Shown here: positions 1-11,925 of the stretch, in pieces
Position numbering within the stretch: position 1 is the stretch's first letter
Layout: the number at the start of each line of letters is the position of its first letter
Assembly (NCBI GenBank): GCA_002946415.1
Contig: NJPS01000076.1
Location: forward strand, 1,178,001 to 1,242,000
Direction: 5' to 3'
Length of the DNA: 64,000 nt
Origin: Rutstroemia sp. NJR-2017a BVV2
Taxonomy: Eukaryota; Ascomycota; Leotiomycetes; Helotiales; Rutstroemiaceae
Notes under the pieces: generated by a model
Seen by the model: the letters and a program-made list of their open reading frames with translations, nothing else
Database searches by the model: none
Told to the model about the DNA's origin: nothing
Made by a program: the position numbers and the translations under genes

Positions 1-622
1 TGCAAATCGTTCTCTTCTCTGGATCAAAGAATAGATCGAGGAAACGAAGAATAGAATAAAACAGGAAAACATACCAATGCTCGTGTGTCCTAACATGGCT
101 AGCATAACCACCCTGGCTAACAATTCCCGTATCCGGCCACACAGCACCATATGTATCCAATTGATGTTGGCAATAAGTCTCGTTATCATTCTTGCACTGT
201 CTGCACTGCAGACAGGAGTAGGACTGGGCGCCGACACCGACACGTTGGCCTTCTTTGATGAGTGTTACTTTCGGGCCGACGCGCAATGCCGTTCCAACGA
301 TCTCTGTAATGCGGGGTCAGTATATGCGTTTCCACTCATGATTGTGCGGGGAAAGACAGCCTGAGTCAGGAGCACGGCGACAAAGGAGGGGAAATGTTCG
401 GGATTGGAAATCCATACCGTGGCCAACGCAGAGCGGGAATTTCTGTTCACCCCATCCTCCACTGACAGTGTGCAAATCACTGGCGCAAACACCGCAGGCT
501 AGAATCTTGATGTCGACATCGTAGTCACCGAAGGGCTTAGGCTTGTATTCGTTCTTGTGGAACTCGCTCCATTTGGCTGGATCTTCGATCTGGAAGCCGG
601 TGAAGGTCTCTGGGTATGGCAT
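1..622 (-). CDS. Zinc-dependent NADP alcohol dehydrogenase (Adh6/cinnamyl-alcohol dehydrogenase type), 5' part only
   Basis: N-terminal part of a medium-chain, zinc-dependent alcohol dehydrogenase that would reduce aldehydes to alcohols with NADPH in the cytosol. Exon 1 is 418-622, starting MPYPETFTGF; exon 2 is 75-303. The intron at 304-417 has GT-AG ends, and a second donor (GTATG) begins at 74 and runs off the left edge. Spliced, exon 1 gives the catalytic-zinc cysteine in GVCASD and the junction restores GHEIVG, the second catalytic-zinc motif. Exon 2 carries the structural-zinc cysteines in SCLQCRQC plus a Cys eight residues further on. The Rossmann cofactor domain lies outside the window, so NADP preference is inferred from resemblance to the Adh6 branch. 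The next gene to the right, on the same strand, ends at 1576. Confidence 0.88.
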
Positions 623-1575
623 TTTGCGTTATGCGGAGGATAGGAAGTGTATGCGGGGTGGTAGTTGTATGGGAGAACGATCGATGCTGCTGATTGCAGT
701 ATGCGGTATATATATCCACGGACCGAGAAAGGGAAGAAGAGTGTAAAAGATAAGTAGAAAGAGCAAGCAGACAAGAGGAAATATACAGATAAATACTCCC
801 GTTCCCCCAGCCCACCATCCGCCAAGCAGACTATAGCAATAAATTCCCCAGTATTTCCCCTCCTCCGTCGCAGGCTCATCCTACCTCCATTCGAAGGAAA
901 GCTTTCACACCCCCCACTTCAGCGGGGTTTAGGTCATCGTGCGGTTTCAAAAGGGCCCTCTTAATTTTTTCCGGGGTGCTTGTCTTGGTTCGGGAATTTT
1001 TAAAAATGGCTTCAAGGAGATCATTTTATCCATGGCTTGGAATCCGGCTTTGATACGTGGGTTCTTACTCGGTAGTTAATTTTCCACCACTCACATCACC
1101 GTATTTGGAGAAGTCGGCAATATCAGAACAGGAATGTAGAAATTCAACAAGATTGATATTGCGTGGTCCAGCGCAATGCGAGACTTTTAAAAACTGTGTA
1201 CTATCTTGCTCCGACTATCTTACAACATGAATCATGAATAGAACGTAACCTGCGAGATGTATCATTGTCCCATTCCGCCAATTTCTTGCCCGGCCCTTAG
1301 CACGACAAGTAAAAGCTTTAGCAGAATGTACAACTTGAGACCAAAGTAAGCCCTTTCAAAAGGTCCAATCAATCCGCGCCTGTGAACTCCATCTCAACCG
1401 TTGAAAGCTTCGATGCTTTTCCCCTTGAGATCTCACCAAAACTCCATGCTACCTCCCACAAGTAAAGTAAGGCCGGGATATCAAGGAACTCCTACCCTAT
1501 TCGCACACACTCCTTGAACTGAAAACCATATCATACATGTCCCATAAGCAGAAATCGCGAGGCATAAAAGTAGCC
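623..1575. other. Intergenic, upstream of the alcohol dehydrogenase
   Basis: About 950 bp between the dehydrogenase start and the stop of the PHD-finger gene. It must hold the dehydrogenase promoter and the 3' end of the neighbour. Only short overlapping open frames without recognisable protein sequence are present, and I see no RNA gene or repeat. Confidence 0.6.
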
Positions 1576-4500
1576 TTACTTGAATCCTCGCCATTTCTTT
1601 CTGCTCTTTCCTTTCTTCGCCTTTGTGGCTGGCGTACCACTCTGCACGCTAGGGCCAGCTTCCGGATCAGCCAATGCCTTTACATCCTCTTCGTCCATAT
1701 CGCTGAGCTCTTCACTATCGACGGAACCGTTTGTGTGTTCGGCTGGTACGTCTTGCAAGATGCTGGTGCCTTCAGGTTGAAAATCTTTCACATACCACAG
1801 AATACCACCGTTGTTGAGAACATCCGCGCTTTCGGTCGGATTCTCGCCCGTTGATACTGGGGGCGTCGGAGGGGTGATCTGAGTAACTTCCACAGTCGAA
1901 GAATAACCGTAGGTCTCAGGGGGTGTGATACCATTGGTTTTGGTTTCTTTAACTTCTCCTGCAACTTGGATAATAGGAGCTCCCAAATCCCTCAACGCAG
2001 GATCGATCATGGAATCGACGTGAATAACATCCTCGGCATCACGATCAGCAACATCTGACATCTCAACATCTCCATTTGTGGACTCCGACTTCAATACAGC
2101 TTCGCCTTCCAGATTGGCAGAAAACTCGGTTGACTCCGGGTTACTTGCTTTGAAGGCATCTGGCACATCATCATCGTGTGAGCGTTCAGCACCATGAAGG
2201 TCTGCCAGCGCTTCTTGTAGGCCATTAGACCCTTCAGCAGGCAGCAAACAGCTTTCGAGCAGTATATTAAGATTGGCCAGCTGGTCATCAACGGGTTTCT
2301 TGAGCACATCACACTCAGCTCTAAGTGCAGCTTCCAGCATTGGTTGGACTGCTTTGATGATGCGCTTCCCAAGTTTCCGACGGTCTCGAATATCCGTGCC
2401 ATGCTTCTTATTTGGCGACATCTTTTCGATATCATCGGATGCTAGGCCTTTGGCACTTAGCGAATCGTTCATGATTGCTACAGTGAACTTAGCGCTAAGA
2501 TCTTTCGCAAAAGCACCGGTAGTAGTATAAAATCGCTGGTCTAGCTTAGCGCGAAGTTCCATAAGCCCGCTTGTGAAGACTTTCTTAATGTCAAACCTGT
2601 ATTCCGTTAGTTTTAATACATGTGAGGTCTTAGTTTAACTTACTGTAAGGCCTTCTCTACGACTGGTGGTAAGAGGTGAGCTACAGGAAAATAAATTGTA
2701 TCCACAGCATCTTTTTCGCACCGCGCGCTTTCCAGTTTCTTCTGCTCACGTTCTTTGACACTCTCAGCAAGCGCGCGAAGCTTTTCGATGTCTTTAAGTA
2801 GCAACTGAGCAAACCCTATACGACGCGCCAGTCTTTCCCTACCAACATGACCCATTCCGGAAAAGTTACGCCGTGTGATCTCCATGGAGGAGAAGCTTTC
2901 CATTTGCAGCTGAAGACGTTTGAGTAGAGCTGCACCTCTGCGGGCTTCACGTTTGAGCGTCCAATATCTACAGCAGTCGGCCACCCATTCCTTGCGTTTG
3001 CGGATCGTGTAACGCATCAAAGAATTCTCGACAGAGTTGTAAATGATTTTGGGAATGATCGGAGCGCCGGACGGAAGCTTCCAGACACCCTTTACCGGGG
3101 GCTCGTCGCTCATCGAATCTGAATTAACATAGCCTAAGACCGAACCATGGGCGCCGACCACCTCCAAGCCTTCTGGTTGTCTTCCAGCCCTGCGATGTGC
3201 TTTTGCTAAGACAGATGCTGATTCGTTGGTGTCAGCCCAAACACGACCGCGCATTGTTCTCTTGTAGAACCTTCGAGCTTCGATGGTTGCTGCCACCGTA
3301 TCGTTCTCTCGAGCATGATCATGAGGACTGTGTTTGTCGCAAAATGCTTTCAGTACAGTATTACCATCCAGTATAGCAAGAGTCCCATGATTATTCTTCA
3401 TCTTCAGGAACAGCCGAGCCCTCCGTGCACAAGTAACATGGAAGGCTGTAAAACAAGATTTATTCCCACACTGGACACAAGCACCCATAGCTTGGTTGCA
3501 AATGTAACAGTTGAGCTTCCATCTGCTCTTCGGCACCTTCTCTACTTCCATAACGGGCTCCATGAACGTAGTATTACCGAGGGAAACTTCTGGAATCCAC
3601 ATGGCGCAAAGAAGATGTGACCATTTCGACGCATTGGTTTGCTTGAATGCACCATCTGTATTCGGGCAGAAGATACAAGTCTAAGTAGAAGATTAGTAAG
3701 AGTGGATCAATATAACATGGTGTGAAACTTACAGGAGTAGAGCGGCCGATTAGTTGACACTTTCTACACATCCATTGACCTTCTGGAATAAATGGAACAC
3801 CATAGCATTCTTGATGTACAGCGAGATCACAACCATCACAGAAGACAATTGCGTTTGTGTTCTCGCAATCTCCATCATCACAAATAGCGCACTTACTATC
3901 TTGCTCTTCTCCCACTTGGGCCTCGCCATTCACCGCCGCAGCAGAGCTCGACCTTGGTCTGTGTGTCTGAGGAGGTTTTGGGTTGGGTTTCGGGATGGCT
4001 CGTTCCAAGCTGTGCCAATCTTTCTCGATCTTTGTGAGAGTGACCTCGAAGATGTGTCGCGGTACCTCATCGAGAGTCTCAGCCTTCCGTCTTTCATTGT
4101 ATTGCTGCAGCCACTTGTCATCCGCTTCGTCCATATCGTATTCGACACGCCCAAGGGGGCCTCCAATCCCATCCAAATCCTCGTTGAAATTAATATCGGA
4201 AGCTTTGATGTATTCTTGCTCGGGTCGGATAAAGACATCGCTTTCCTGGTATCCTACGTTTGCCATCGATTTGTCAACATATTGATCGAATTCTGGAGTG
4301 TCGAACTTCGCAAGCGTGTTTGTCATCCGGAAAGATGGCTGGGGTAATGTCAGCTTTTCTTTTGCGTTTGTATTGTTTATGTTAATCGACTTTGGTGTCT
4401 TAGGTGTCTTCGGTAGACTGCCGTTGAAGACTATTCCAAGGTTCGCCGCCGCTCTTGCTGCGTAAAATGCTTCGGGGTTCTTAGGTGGTCGACCAGGTCT

Positions 4501-5235
4501 TCTTTTCCCTCCGCCAGGGGTGCCCGGGATAGCAAAGGGTATTGGTACACCGTTTATAGATGGGGTTGATGTGGCGCCAGAGGGGCTTGCAGTTGTACTT
4601 TTTTCTCCTCCCTCTGTCTGGCCAAGCTTGCCATTGACAGATTCTTCGACCGATTGTGATGCGCCGGCAGGTGTGCTCGGTCTTGAAACAGGTAATCCTT
4701 CTACTTGCTCTTGACTGAAGCATAGCATTTCTTGGGTGATATCCAGATCGGGGTGAAACTCTTCCCAGCTTCGTTCTTCCCGTGGTTTATAGCCATCATT
4801 TTGCGCGACAGCAGCTGCGGCTTGCGAGGACGACCCAAATCTACTAGGAGCGGGCATTGGTGGTGGTTGTGCTCGCGGAAGAACAGTTCTTGTTCTTGTA
4901 GTTCGGTTTTCTCTGCGCGGATATACGACAGGTTGAACTCCATTCGCGGCGTTCTCCCGCCCTATGCGACCACGCGGACCAACGTAATTATATCCTCCAG
5001 GACCTGTACCACCGACCAATAGTATATCTGCGCCATGTTCATCGACGTATCTGCCGCCTCCGCCAGGACCACCTGGAACGTACCGGCCCTTTTTAGGCGG
5101 CTCGGAGACAGGATTCTTGATTACGTGATTGTCGAATCTGCGGCTCGAAGCTGAGGCGGATTTTGGACGTGTCGATCTACTGCCTGAGCTACTTGCAGCT
5201 CGTCGAGGTGTTCCTGGTGTAGGTGTCGGAGCCAT
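1576..5235 (-). CDS. nto1: Nto1/BRPF-like PHD-finger subunit of a histone acetyltransferase complex
   Basis: Nuclear chromatin reader resembling yeast Nto1 (NuA3 complex) and animal BRPF proteins, which bind histone H3 and scaffold MYST acetyltransferases. Three exons: 3733-5235, 2644-3680 and 1576-2596, with GT-AG introns of 52 and 47 nt, giving 1186 aa. Residues 1-290 are low-complexity (S/P/G/R-rich). An Enhancer-of-polycomb-like segment spans about 300-410 (DTPEFDQYVD onward). The first PHD finger is at about 446-492 (CAICDDGDCENTNAIVFCDG). It is followed, across intron 1, by the extended PHD (CIFCPNTDGAFK, HLLCAMWIPE, CYICNQ, CVQCGNKSC, FHVTCARRA) to about 620. The PHD, zinc knuckle, extended PHD order is diagnostic of this family. 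The last exon has a helical stretch after FDIKKVFTSG but I see no clear bromodomain; the acidic/Ser-rich C-terminus ends in a basic KKGKSRKKWRGFK tail. Confidence 0.9.
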
Positions 5236-6193
5236 GTTGATTAATAATATTATCTCGGCTCTTTACGCGACGAGTATAAGTGACGTGTGGAGAGAAGGGA
5301 GAAGATGTTGAATGCTTGGAGGTTGAAGGTGACAGGTTGGATGATGGCAGATTCCGTGAGGGGTGAGGCGCATAAGGAACAGGCTGCGTAAAGACACGGT
5401 TTTGCGCGTCTTTCTTGAATGCTGAGTATGGTCTATGCTGTGCGAGTCTGGATTGCTTCAAGAGATGAGCTTTTCGACAGTGAATCGCCTTCGGAAAGCC
5501 AACATCTTCAAGCAGGTAAGTCGCGATGTGGTTGCTTTTGCCAGTTATGGATTAGTCCGTGGGCAAGGGGATTAGGTAAGTTTATTTCCGATGCATCGGA
5601 CAAAATTTTCTCCGCTACGCTGTGGCACTATTCCATCGCACTAATTCAATTGGACCCCGAGCTCTCAAAGCCCTCACGTAAGGTACAGAAAGAAGACGTC
5701 ACACCAAAGGTTCTTCTGCTGCTGATGACTTTATATGAGAAATTAGCCCAAAGCCTGGTTCATGATAGAGCTTCCACCCCAGATTATTCACCTTTCAATG
5801 TCAATGTGCAAAGTTATGTCGGACTTTCAGTGCTGCGAATATTTGTTCAAAATCAAGCCTTATTTTGCTCTTTCGGACATCGGGTACACGTTTTGACGCG
5901 CGGACTAGGATAAAGAGGTTTCCTTGGCTATAATGATATCTCGCACGAGAGAAATATGTTGTGCTGGAAGTGCAGCGTTGATTCAACTAGATGGCATTAA
6001 GAAGCCGGCTCGTCCGACTCGCCCGAGATATTGGGCGGGCCAGTCGGAATAGGATCAGTTGTTGCTTGCAAGACAAAAAAAATACAAGCAATATATATAC
6101 ACTCCATTTTCTACCTCGATCTTGTGTTGAGATGGCAGATACTACGTTCTTTCTACTTATTATCAAACTTTTATCCATCACTACATTTACAAA
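5236..6193. other. Divergent intergenic region
   Basis: 958 bp between the starts of the PHD-finger gene (left, minus) and the broken dehydrogenase (right, plus). A 164-codon open frame at 5419-5913 looks like chance by composition. No RNA gene or repeat recognised. Confidence 0.55.
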
Positions 6194-7036
6194 ATGTCTT
6201 CAAAGGAAGTCATTCTGATCACGGGCAGCAAATACCGACATTGGATTCGAAATTGTGAAAGCCCTTTGTGCTTCTACCAAGGGATATGATATCGTCCTCG
6301 CAGGGCGGTCTCTAACAAAAGTTCATGCAGCCATTGATAAGGCAGTGGCCGAGTTTCCGCAGACCAGCAGCAAGCTCTCGGCAGTGCAGATCGATATTGA
6401 GCAAGATAAGTCGATCAAGAAGGCCTTCGACGAAATTCAAGCAAAGTTCGGGAGATTAGATGTTTTGGTCAACAATGCTGGTAAAATTTTTTCTCATGAT
6501 CCATATACATTACTCGAAGGCTAACGAAGGGGAGCCTGACAGAGCGTGAGATGTGGAATAGATCGTGGGATCTTAATATTACCGGATCTCAGGTCATGAC
6601 AACCATTTTCATGCCTTTGCTTCTCCAGACACAGACACCCAATCCTCGCTTGCTATTCATGACTTCCGGTACTTCATCTATCGCCAACTCGGAAAACATA
6701 GCCTTTGCGGTTAATCATTATTCGCCAAAAGGGTGGCCCAAGGCAACTTCGACGGAAAAAGCTTCAATGTGCCAGCATATCGTAGTGTTAAGACCGGCTT
6801 GAATATGGTGATGCGAGAATGGCATCGTATGCTTCATGAAGATGGTGTAAAAGTGTGGGCAATCTCACCCGGGTTCTTAGCTACAGGTCTCGGGGGGGGC
6901 AGGCGCTGAAGCTCTGAAGAAGATGGGAGCGCAAGATCCCAGTATTGCGGGAGGATTCATTAGAGATGTCATTGAGGGAGGCAGAGATGCCGATGTTGGC
7001 AAGGTTGTTACTGCAAATGGGACTCAAGCGTGGTAA
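6194..7036 (+). pseudogene. Short-chain dehydrogenase/reductase, disrupted by several 1-nt indels
   Basis: Remnant or mis-sequenced copy of a classical NAD(P)-dependent short-chain dehydrogenase. Recognisable pieces in order: MSSKEVILITG at 6194; then GFEIVKALCASTKGYDIVLAGRS one frame over (extra base near 6226, inside the cofactor loop); LDVLVNNA to 6480; an intron-like gap 6481-6542; REMWNRSWDLNITGSQVMT; LLFMTSGTSSIA; then, after an apparent 1-nt loss in the A-run near 6760, FNVPAYRSVKTGLNMVMREW with the YxxxK catalytic pair; then WAISPGFLATGLGG; then an extra G in the eight-G run at about 6892-6899; and finally EALKKMGAQDPSIAGGFIRDV to the TAA at 7036. Each interruption is a single base, and two sit in homopolymers. 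Real decay and consensus error are therefore both possible. A Zn2Cys6 regulator lies directly downstream on the same strand. Confidence 0.75.
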
Positions 7037-7537
7037 ATTATATTCAGGGTACTCGAGTTCTTGCAGTATTCACAATCTTGCCAGGTGTATTCTGATCGTA
7101 CATGAACAGTGGTCATCATACTTCTCCATCTGTTGATTGTACCGAGTTGGCACAAAGCCTGTTTTGCATAACTATATTCAATGATAGAGCGGTTCCCTGA
7201 GAAAGAGAAGTTGGCCATCTACTAGGGGGTTTGAGACTGAGATTCTGAAGCGTGGTGTGTCATTCCTATATGGAGCCGGGAGTGTAACATTTTGAAAGGA
7301 GATACGGAGTTAGTCCAATCTCGCTACCCGCTGCAAGGTTACTAACACACCTCTAATAATGTTTCTTTCTGTCCGGAGTGTTCGAAATGGGTTATTTGGA
7401 CGAGTAATGCGAAGCTAACCAAAGAAGACCCGTTAAGCGAGGAGTGTGATTAGCAATCCTGCCATCACGTTGTGGTGGGTGAGTATATAACTATTGTAAA
7501 ATCCGCCTTAATGACGTTCATCCTCCCCGCCGAAAAA
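7037..7537. other. Intergenic, upstream of the Zn2Cys6 regulator
   Basis: About 500 bp holding the dehydrogenase 3' end and the regulator promoter. No other feature seen. Confidence 0.5.
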
Positions 7538-9505
7538 ATGAATCCTGCTCAAAACCGTCGAATCACGAGGCATCGGGAGCTACGCGCTTGCATTGAGTGT
7601 CGACGACGAAAGCTGAGATGCGATCGCCATCTTCCTTGCGCTTCCTGCACTCGTAGAGATGAGGCTTCATCTTGTGCATATGCGAGGTCCGAGGGACACA
7701 GCAATGATCGTCAAAATCTGTCAGAAGCCGAGGTCAGGCTTGAACATTTAGAGAAATTGATCCGTGAGCTTTCGAAATCACAGACTCCTTCTATCCATTC
7801 CAGCACAACTCAGAGCCACAGCGGTAGAGTCGAATTCTCACCTGAATCGCTTCACAATGGGGCCACCCACTGGTCCGCGATGCTTGACGACATTGATGAG
7901 CTTAGGAGTGTTATGAGGGATCATGACGATTTCGAAGATGCTGGCACAGATTACAAAAGCTACGATGCATATGGCGTTCTTTTCGGCACCAAAAAGGCAT
8001 TGCCATACCACTATGTACTTTCACAGTTTCTACCAACGAGGCAGAAAGCGGATCGTCTGGTTGGAGCATACTTTAGATCGAAGACGGTCGCCGCTCCTTT
8101 CATCCATACCGGACAATTCCGGCGGTTGTATCAGACGTTCTGGGACAATCCTGCGACTGCCTCGCCATTATGGGCCTCTATTTTGTTCTCAATGCTTGGA
8201 ATATCTACTGATGTCCTATCAAAAACCACTGGGGCTGAGGAACATGGAACGCTCGGTCGGTATGCAACAGCAGCTGCGCATTGTCTGGTAGCTGGAGAAT
8301 ATCGTCGACCTCAAAGATTTTCTGTAGAAGCACTTCTCTTGTATGCACACGCAAAATGCCTCAGTGGAGCAGATTTTGGCCCTGATATCGCAATCCTTTT
8401 CGGGACACTAGTTCGTCTTGCGACAGTAATGTGTTATCATCGAGACGCCGACAACTTCAAAGGGAAAGTTTCGGCGTTTGAGGGCGAGATACGTCGACGG
8501 GCTTGGTCTTTATGTATGCAGCTTGATACATTGGTCTCTTTTCAACTTGGGCTACCAAGCAACGTCCAATTCCCCACCTGGGATACAAAGCCACCGACTA
8601 ACCTGTTGGACTCTGATTTCGATGAAGATACTCTGGAACTGCCGCCTGCCAGACCAGTAACTGAGCCTACCGAACTGCAGTTTTATGTTGCAAAGCACAA
8701 ACTAGTCACTGTGTTCGAAAAGATTATCCGACATACTCTTTCTGCAACTGAACGTTCGCAAGAAGAGCTCCAAGAAATAGACCAGGAACTTCGCAATACT
8801 TTTGCAAATCTTCCGGGTTGCTATCAGCCTCGGCCCATGGCCGATTCAATAGTTGATTCGCCTTCGGTGATGATTGCTCGCTTGTGTGTATGTTCTATCT
8901 ACCACAAATCGCTCTGCGTCTTACATCGAAAATACATTACTCGTGGAAATACAAACAGCCTTCGAGTGTGTTATACGGCAGCTTCAGACCTGATCAAGCA
9001 ATTTCTGGAGGTGTACAATGAGTTTGGGGTTGGCGGACACCTTGAAGCAGAGCGATGGTTCATGGGAAATATCACACTTCACGATTTCTTGCTGGGTTGC
9101 ACAACGCTGTGCTTATGCGTGTGTTATACCAAACACAGTGCTGCCAGCCCTGGGAGTACTATGGCTTTTGACGTGGAGGCGTCATTGAATATGCTCCAAG
9201 ATGCTAAGCTCATCTGTCTGGAGCAGTCGATAACCCGCAAAGATGCTAAGAAAGTTCAACGGCTTATTGAAGCCACAGTTGAAAGATTCGCCCCTCACAG
9301 CACTGGAAGCACGTCGGGAAGTCAATATCAAACAGACACTACAGAAGATTTAATAGACGAAGCAAACTGGCCTGGAATACCACCGGTCTTTGACGAGGAT
9401 TGGTCGTGCATTGACATAATGGCAGGCTCTACAGATGAGGGAGGATGGGTATTTCCGCAGCAATTTTTTGTTCCACAGGATTACGAAGCGATTGATCAGA
9501 TTTAG
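7538..9505 (+). CDS. Zn2Cys6 fungal-specific transcription factor
   Basis: Single-exon nuclear regulator of 655 aa counted from the ATG at 7538 (AAAAAAATGAAT, MNPAQNRR). In-frame ATGs at 7472 and 7511 would add up to 22 residues; I prefer 7538 because the upstream residues look unstructured. The N-terminal binuclear zinc cluster has spacing C-x2-C-x6-C-x5-C-x2-C-x8-C (CIECRRRKLRCDRHLPCASC, then the last Cys in EASSC), followed by a short coiled segment (EAEVRLEHLEKLIREL) typical of dimerising Gal4-type factors. The middle region carries the fungal-specific transcription-factor domain, marked by RRAWSLCMQLDTLVSFQLGLP. The acidic, aromatic C-terminus (DLIDEANWPGIPPVFDEDW) could be an activation domain. 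Its target is unknown; the broken dehydrogenase just upstream is the nearest candidate. Confidence 0.9.
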   Translation: MNPAQNRRITRHRELRACIECRRRKLRCDRHLPCASCTRRDEASSCAYARSEGHSNDRQNLSEAEVRLEHLEKLIRELSKSQTPSIHSSTTQSHSGRVEFSPESLHNGATHWSAMLDDIDELRSVMRDHDDFEDAGTDYKSYDAYGVLFGTKKALPYHYVLSQFLPTRQKADRLVGAYFRSKTVAAPFIHTGQFRRLYQTFWDNPATASPLWASILFSMLGISTDVLSKTTGAEEHGTLGRYATAAAHCLVAGEYRRPQRFSVEALLLYAHAKCLSGADFGPDIAILFGTLVRLATVMCYHRDADNFKGKVSAFEGEIRRRAWSLCMQLDTLVSFQLGLPSNVQFPTWDTKPPTNLLDSDFDEDTLELPPARPVTEPTELQFYVAKHKLVTVFEKIIRHTLSATERSQEELQEIDQELRNTFANLPGCYQPRPMADSIVDSPSVMIARLCVCSIYHKSLCVLHRKYITRGNTNSLRVCYTAASDLIKQFLEVYNEFGVGGHLEAERWFMGNITLHDFLLGCTTLCLCVCYTKHSAASPGSTMAFDVEASLNMLQDAKLICLEQSITRKDAKKVQRLIEATVERFAPHSTGSTSGSQYQTDTTEDLIDEANWPGIPPVFDEDWSCIDIMAGSTDEGGWVFPQQFFVPQDYEAIDQI

Positions 9506-10050
9506 TCACCGACGGCGGTGAATGCAAGTAGCTTTCAGATACAGTTGATATATATAATACCCTTGAGACCGCTATACTTAAGAGGTACGCTCTACTTTTA
9601 TTCCTCTTCTACACGCAGAAGACTGTGCGAAATGTGATTCCGTAGTATGTCAGTCACTTGCGGCGGGTCAACTGAATGTCATGCTCTGGCCAATTGATTC
9701 TAACATTTGGACCTTACACTGTCCTGTTCTACGTATGGTCATTCTTGAATGTCAATAGTTTGGATACAATTCGGTTCTCGAAGGGTTATTTTCACAGTCC
9801 CTGAGACTCCAATGCGAAAAGAGACGCAGCTAGTTTGAATCTCATTGCTTTAACATGAAAAACTACTCTGTTGACCCAGTTGAGAAGACAATTTGAAGCC
9901 AGTAGAATAACTGGATCAGGTCAACGGGTCCGCCACTGCAAGTGGGATTACCGCTCAGCAACTGTTCTACCTCACTGGCGCCAGCACCATTTAAGCGGAA
10001 AGCATTGAAATTTGGAACCCATAACCCTAGAAATTACATACATCGTTTGA
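9506..10050. other. Intergenic, convergent 3' ends
   Basis: Between the regulator stop and the stop of the minus-strand disordered protein. No gene or repeat recognised. The plus-strand open frame starting at 9942 overlaps the minus-strand gene and is read as its shadow. Confidence 0.5.
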
Positions 10051-10836
10051 TCATCCACCCAAACCACTCCCAAGCGCTCGAACACCCAAACGCAAGATCC
10101 GAACCAACCCACCCTGCCCAGCTCCTTCATCATCACTATCACCACCATATCTCGGCTCCCGATACCTCTCACGGCGCCTCGACCGATCTTCATTCCCTCC
10201 CCGCGACCTCCTACTTCTCCCGTCCCGAACTTGGCCACGACCCGAGCTACGCCTATAAGTTTCATCCGAGTAGGCTCTCCGGGTCGTTCCTCGACTACCC
10301 GGATCCACCGTCCGCCTACCGGAAGCTCGGCTACCTCTCTGGTCTGGATATCGATGTCCGGGCGACGAAAGGTACGGGTCAGAATTTGTCGTATACGGAC
10401 CGCTGGGGCGGGAGGTTCGGGGGCCGGGACTGCGAGTTTGGCATCCACAGTCGGAATCCGAACAAGCGTTGCTTTCAATTTCATCGCTCAAGGACTCGCT
10501 TGAGCGGTTGTTGTATGTGTGGTGGGAATTGGGGCGACCGGGTGCGGGGTAGCGTCTTAGTGGAGGAGAGGGAGACTGACGCGCTGGTGGGTCATGATCG
10601 CTTTCGTTGTCTGAGGAATCGTACTCACTGTCCTCATAGTTGTTGTGGGTCTGTGTACGTCGAGGAGAAGTTGTGTAATTCGAGACATATTCATCTTCAG
10701 ATTCGGAGTCTATAGATCCAGACGTGCTCGCCGAGTCGTAGCCATCATCTGATTCCAAATCATTATCTGAAGAGTCATCATAATCTCGTGAAGATCTCCG
10801 AGACGGATTACGCTGGCGGTAGTGATGGTGGGCCAT
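10051..10836 (-). CDS. Hypothetical disordered Ser/Arg/Asp-rich protein
   Basis: A 261-aa single-exon reading frame of unknown function, starting MAHHHYRQRN. Residues 15-75 are dense in Asp, Ser and Glu (DYDDSSDNDLESDDGYDSAS), the middle is Pro/Arg/Ser-rich, and 190-245 is strongly basic with RS/RG-type dipeptides (GRSRRSRGGNEDRSRRRERY). It ends in a short, possibly amphipathic helix (GLVRILRLGVRALGSGLGG). No folded domain, signal peptide or membrane segment is visible. Acidic then Arg-rich composition would suit a nucleic-acid-associated protein, but that is a guess. The opposite strand is also open for 257 codons here (from 9942); I favour the minus strand because its residue pattern is blocky and biased as in real disordered proteins. 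Confidence 0.6.
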   Translation of the reverse strand: MAHHHYRQRNPSRRSSRDYDDSSDNDLESDDGYDSASTSGSIDSESEDEYVSNYTTSPRRTQTHNNYEDSEYDSSDNESDHDPPARQSPSPPLRRYPAPGRPNSHHTYNNRSSESLSDEIESNACSDSDCGCQTRSPGPRTSRPSGPYTTNSDPYLSSPGHRYPDQRGSRASGRRTVDPGSRGTTRRAYSDETYRRSSGRGQVRDGRSRRSRGGNEDRSRRRERYREPRYGGDSDDEGAGQGGLVRILRLGVRALGSGLGG

Positions 10837-11925
10837 GCAGTAGGAAGAGCAATTGCAAGTAGTATGATTAGGGACTTATTTAACTGCCTCGGAACCCCAG
10901 AGTGGTCTATTTTACCTCAGACTGTCTCCAACTGTTAGCGGTGTTGTAGTAGACCATAGCCTCTTACTTATCATGCACGGCCTCATATCTGATACTACTC
11001 CACTTCCTTATCCGTCTTGTCACATACTGGTAGACCACGGTCTTCGAATAATCGAGTGGTCGTTGCCGGGGTTCTATGATGCTTGGTACTGCGGGGCCGC
11101 ACACCACATCGCCATTTCAACATCACACCAAAAAATCGGTCTGGCTAAGAAACTGATTATTTAAATAAAAAGTTATCTTTTGTATTCTTTTATATCTCAA
11201 CAAATTATTGGTCAATTCTTATGAAAACATACTCAGAATAGTCCCAGAAACCAGCTCTATACTTTTCGTATACATAGTACATTTTTATCTTCATTGCCGA
11301 TATTTCTATTAAATTACAAATATTTGGTGTGACATTTATTTTGGCCCCCTCGCGAGGTTAGGCATTGCGACAGGCTCCCACGGCCCCCAAGAGGTAGCTT
11401 CTGCTCCCGGTTCTCCTTAATTCCAAATACTTCTTTTCTCGAGTCAAGTAGGGTACCAGAATTCCGGTATCGTATCACATGGAATGGCTCACCGATCCCA
11501 CAAAGGTTTAAGCTGCGTGTTCCATCATGCAAGCAAGAGGCACAGAGCTAAATAAAGTAGATTGGGCATTGTGATGTACCTGATGGTACTTGTACATTGA
11601 TAAAGTGGCAGTGCGTGCAGCGGGTAGTCACGAATTCGCTATACTGTATGTAGATCATATTAGTCTCGTGAGCATACGTAGCAAAAGCTGGCCAGGTTGA
11701 TAGACCCACATCCGTGGGCTGCAGTTGTTGGAATACTGTAGCAGAAGTAGAATTTTTCAAATGAAGTAGGATAATCAACTGCACGATTATGTGGTTGTTT
11801 GATTTCTATTAGTAGAATTAAACCCATGACCAAAGACCAACTCCAATTCATACGCCAGTGCGGAGCGTTTCCCCTTCCCTCCAGCCTTGCACTTCCTCGA
11901 GTTACTCAATCCCAAATTCTCTGAC
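10837..11925. other. Intergenic
   Basis: About 1.1 kb, AT-rich at 11160-11340. Only short open frames with no recognisable protein. Contains the promoter of the disordered protein and the 3' region of the membrane-protein gene. Confidence 0.5.

Noticed and set aside
5419..5913. 164-codon plus-strand open frame between the PHD gene and the dehydrogenase
   Set aside because: Sits in the divergent promoter region with no motif or supporting exon.
9942..10715. 257-codon plus-strand open frame opposite the disordered protein
   Set aside because: Antisense of a biased coding sequence; minus strand has the more coherent composition and a clean start.
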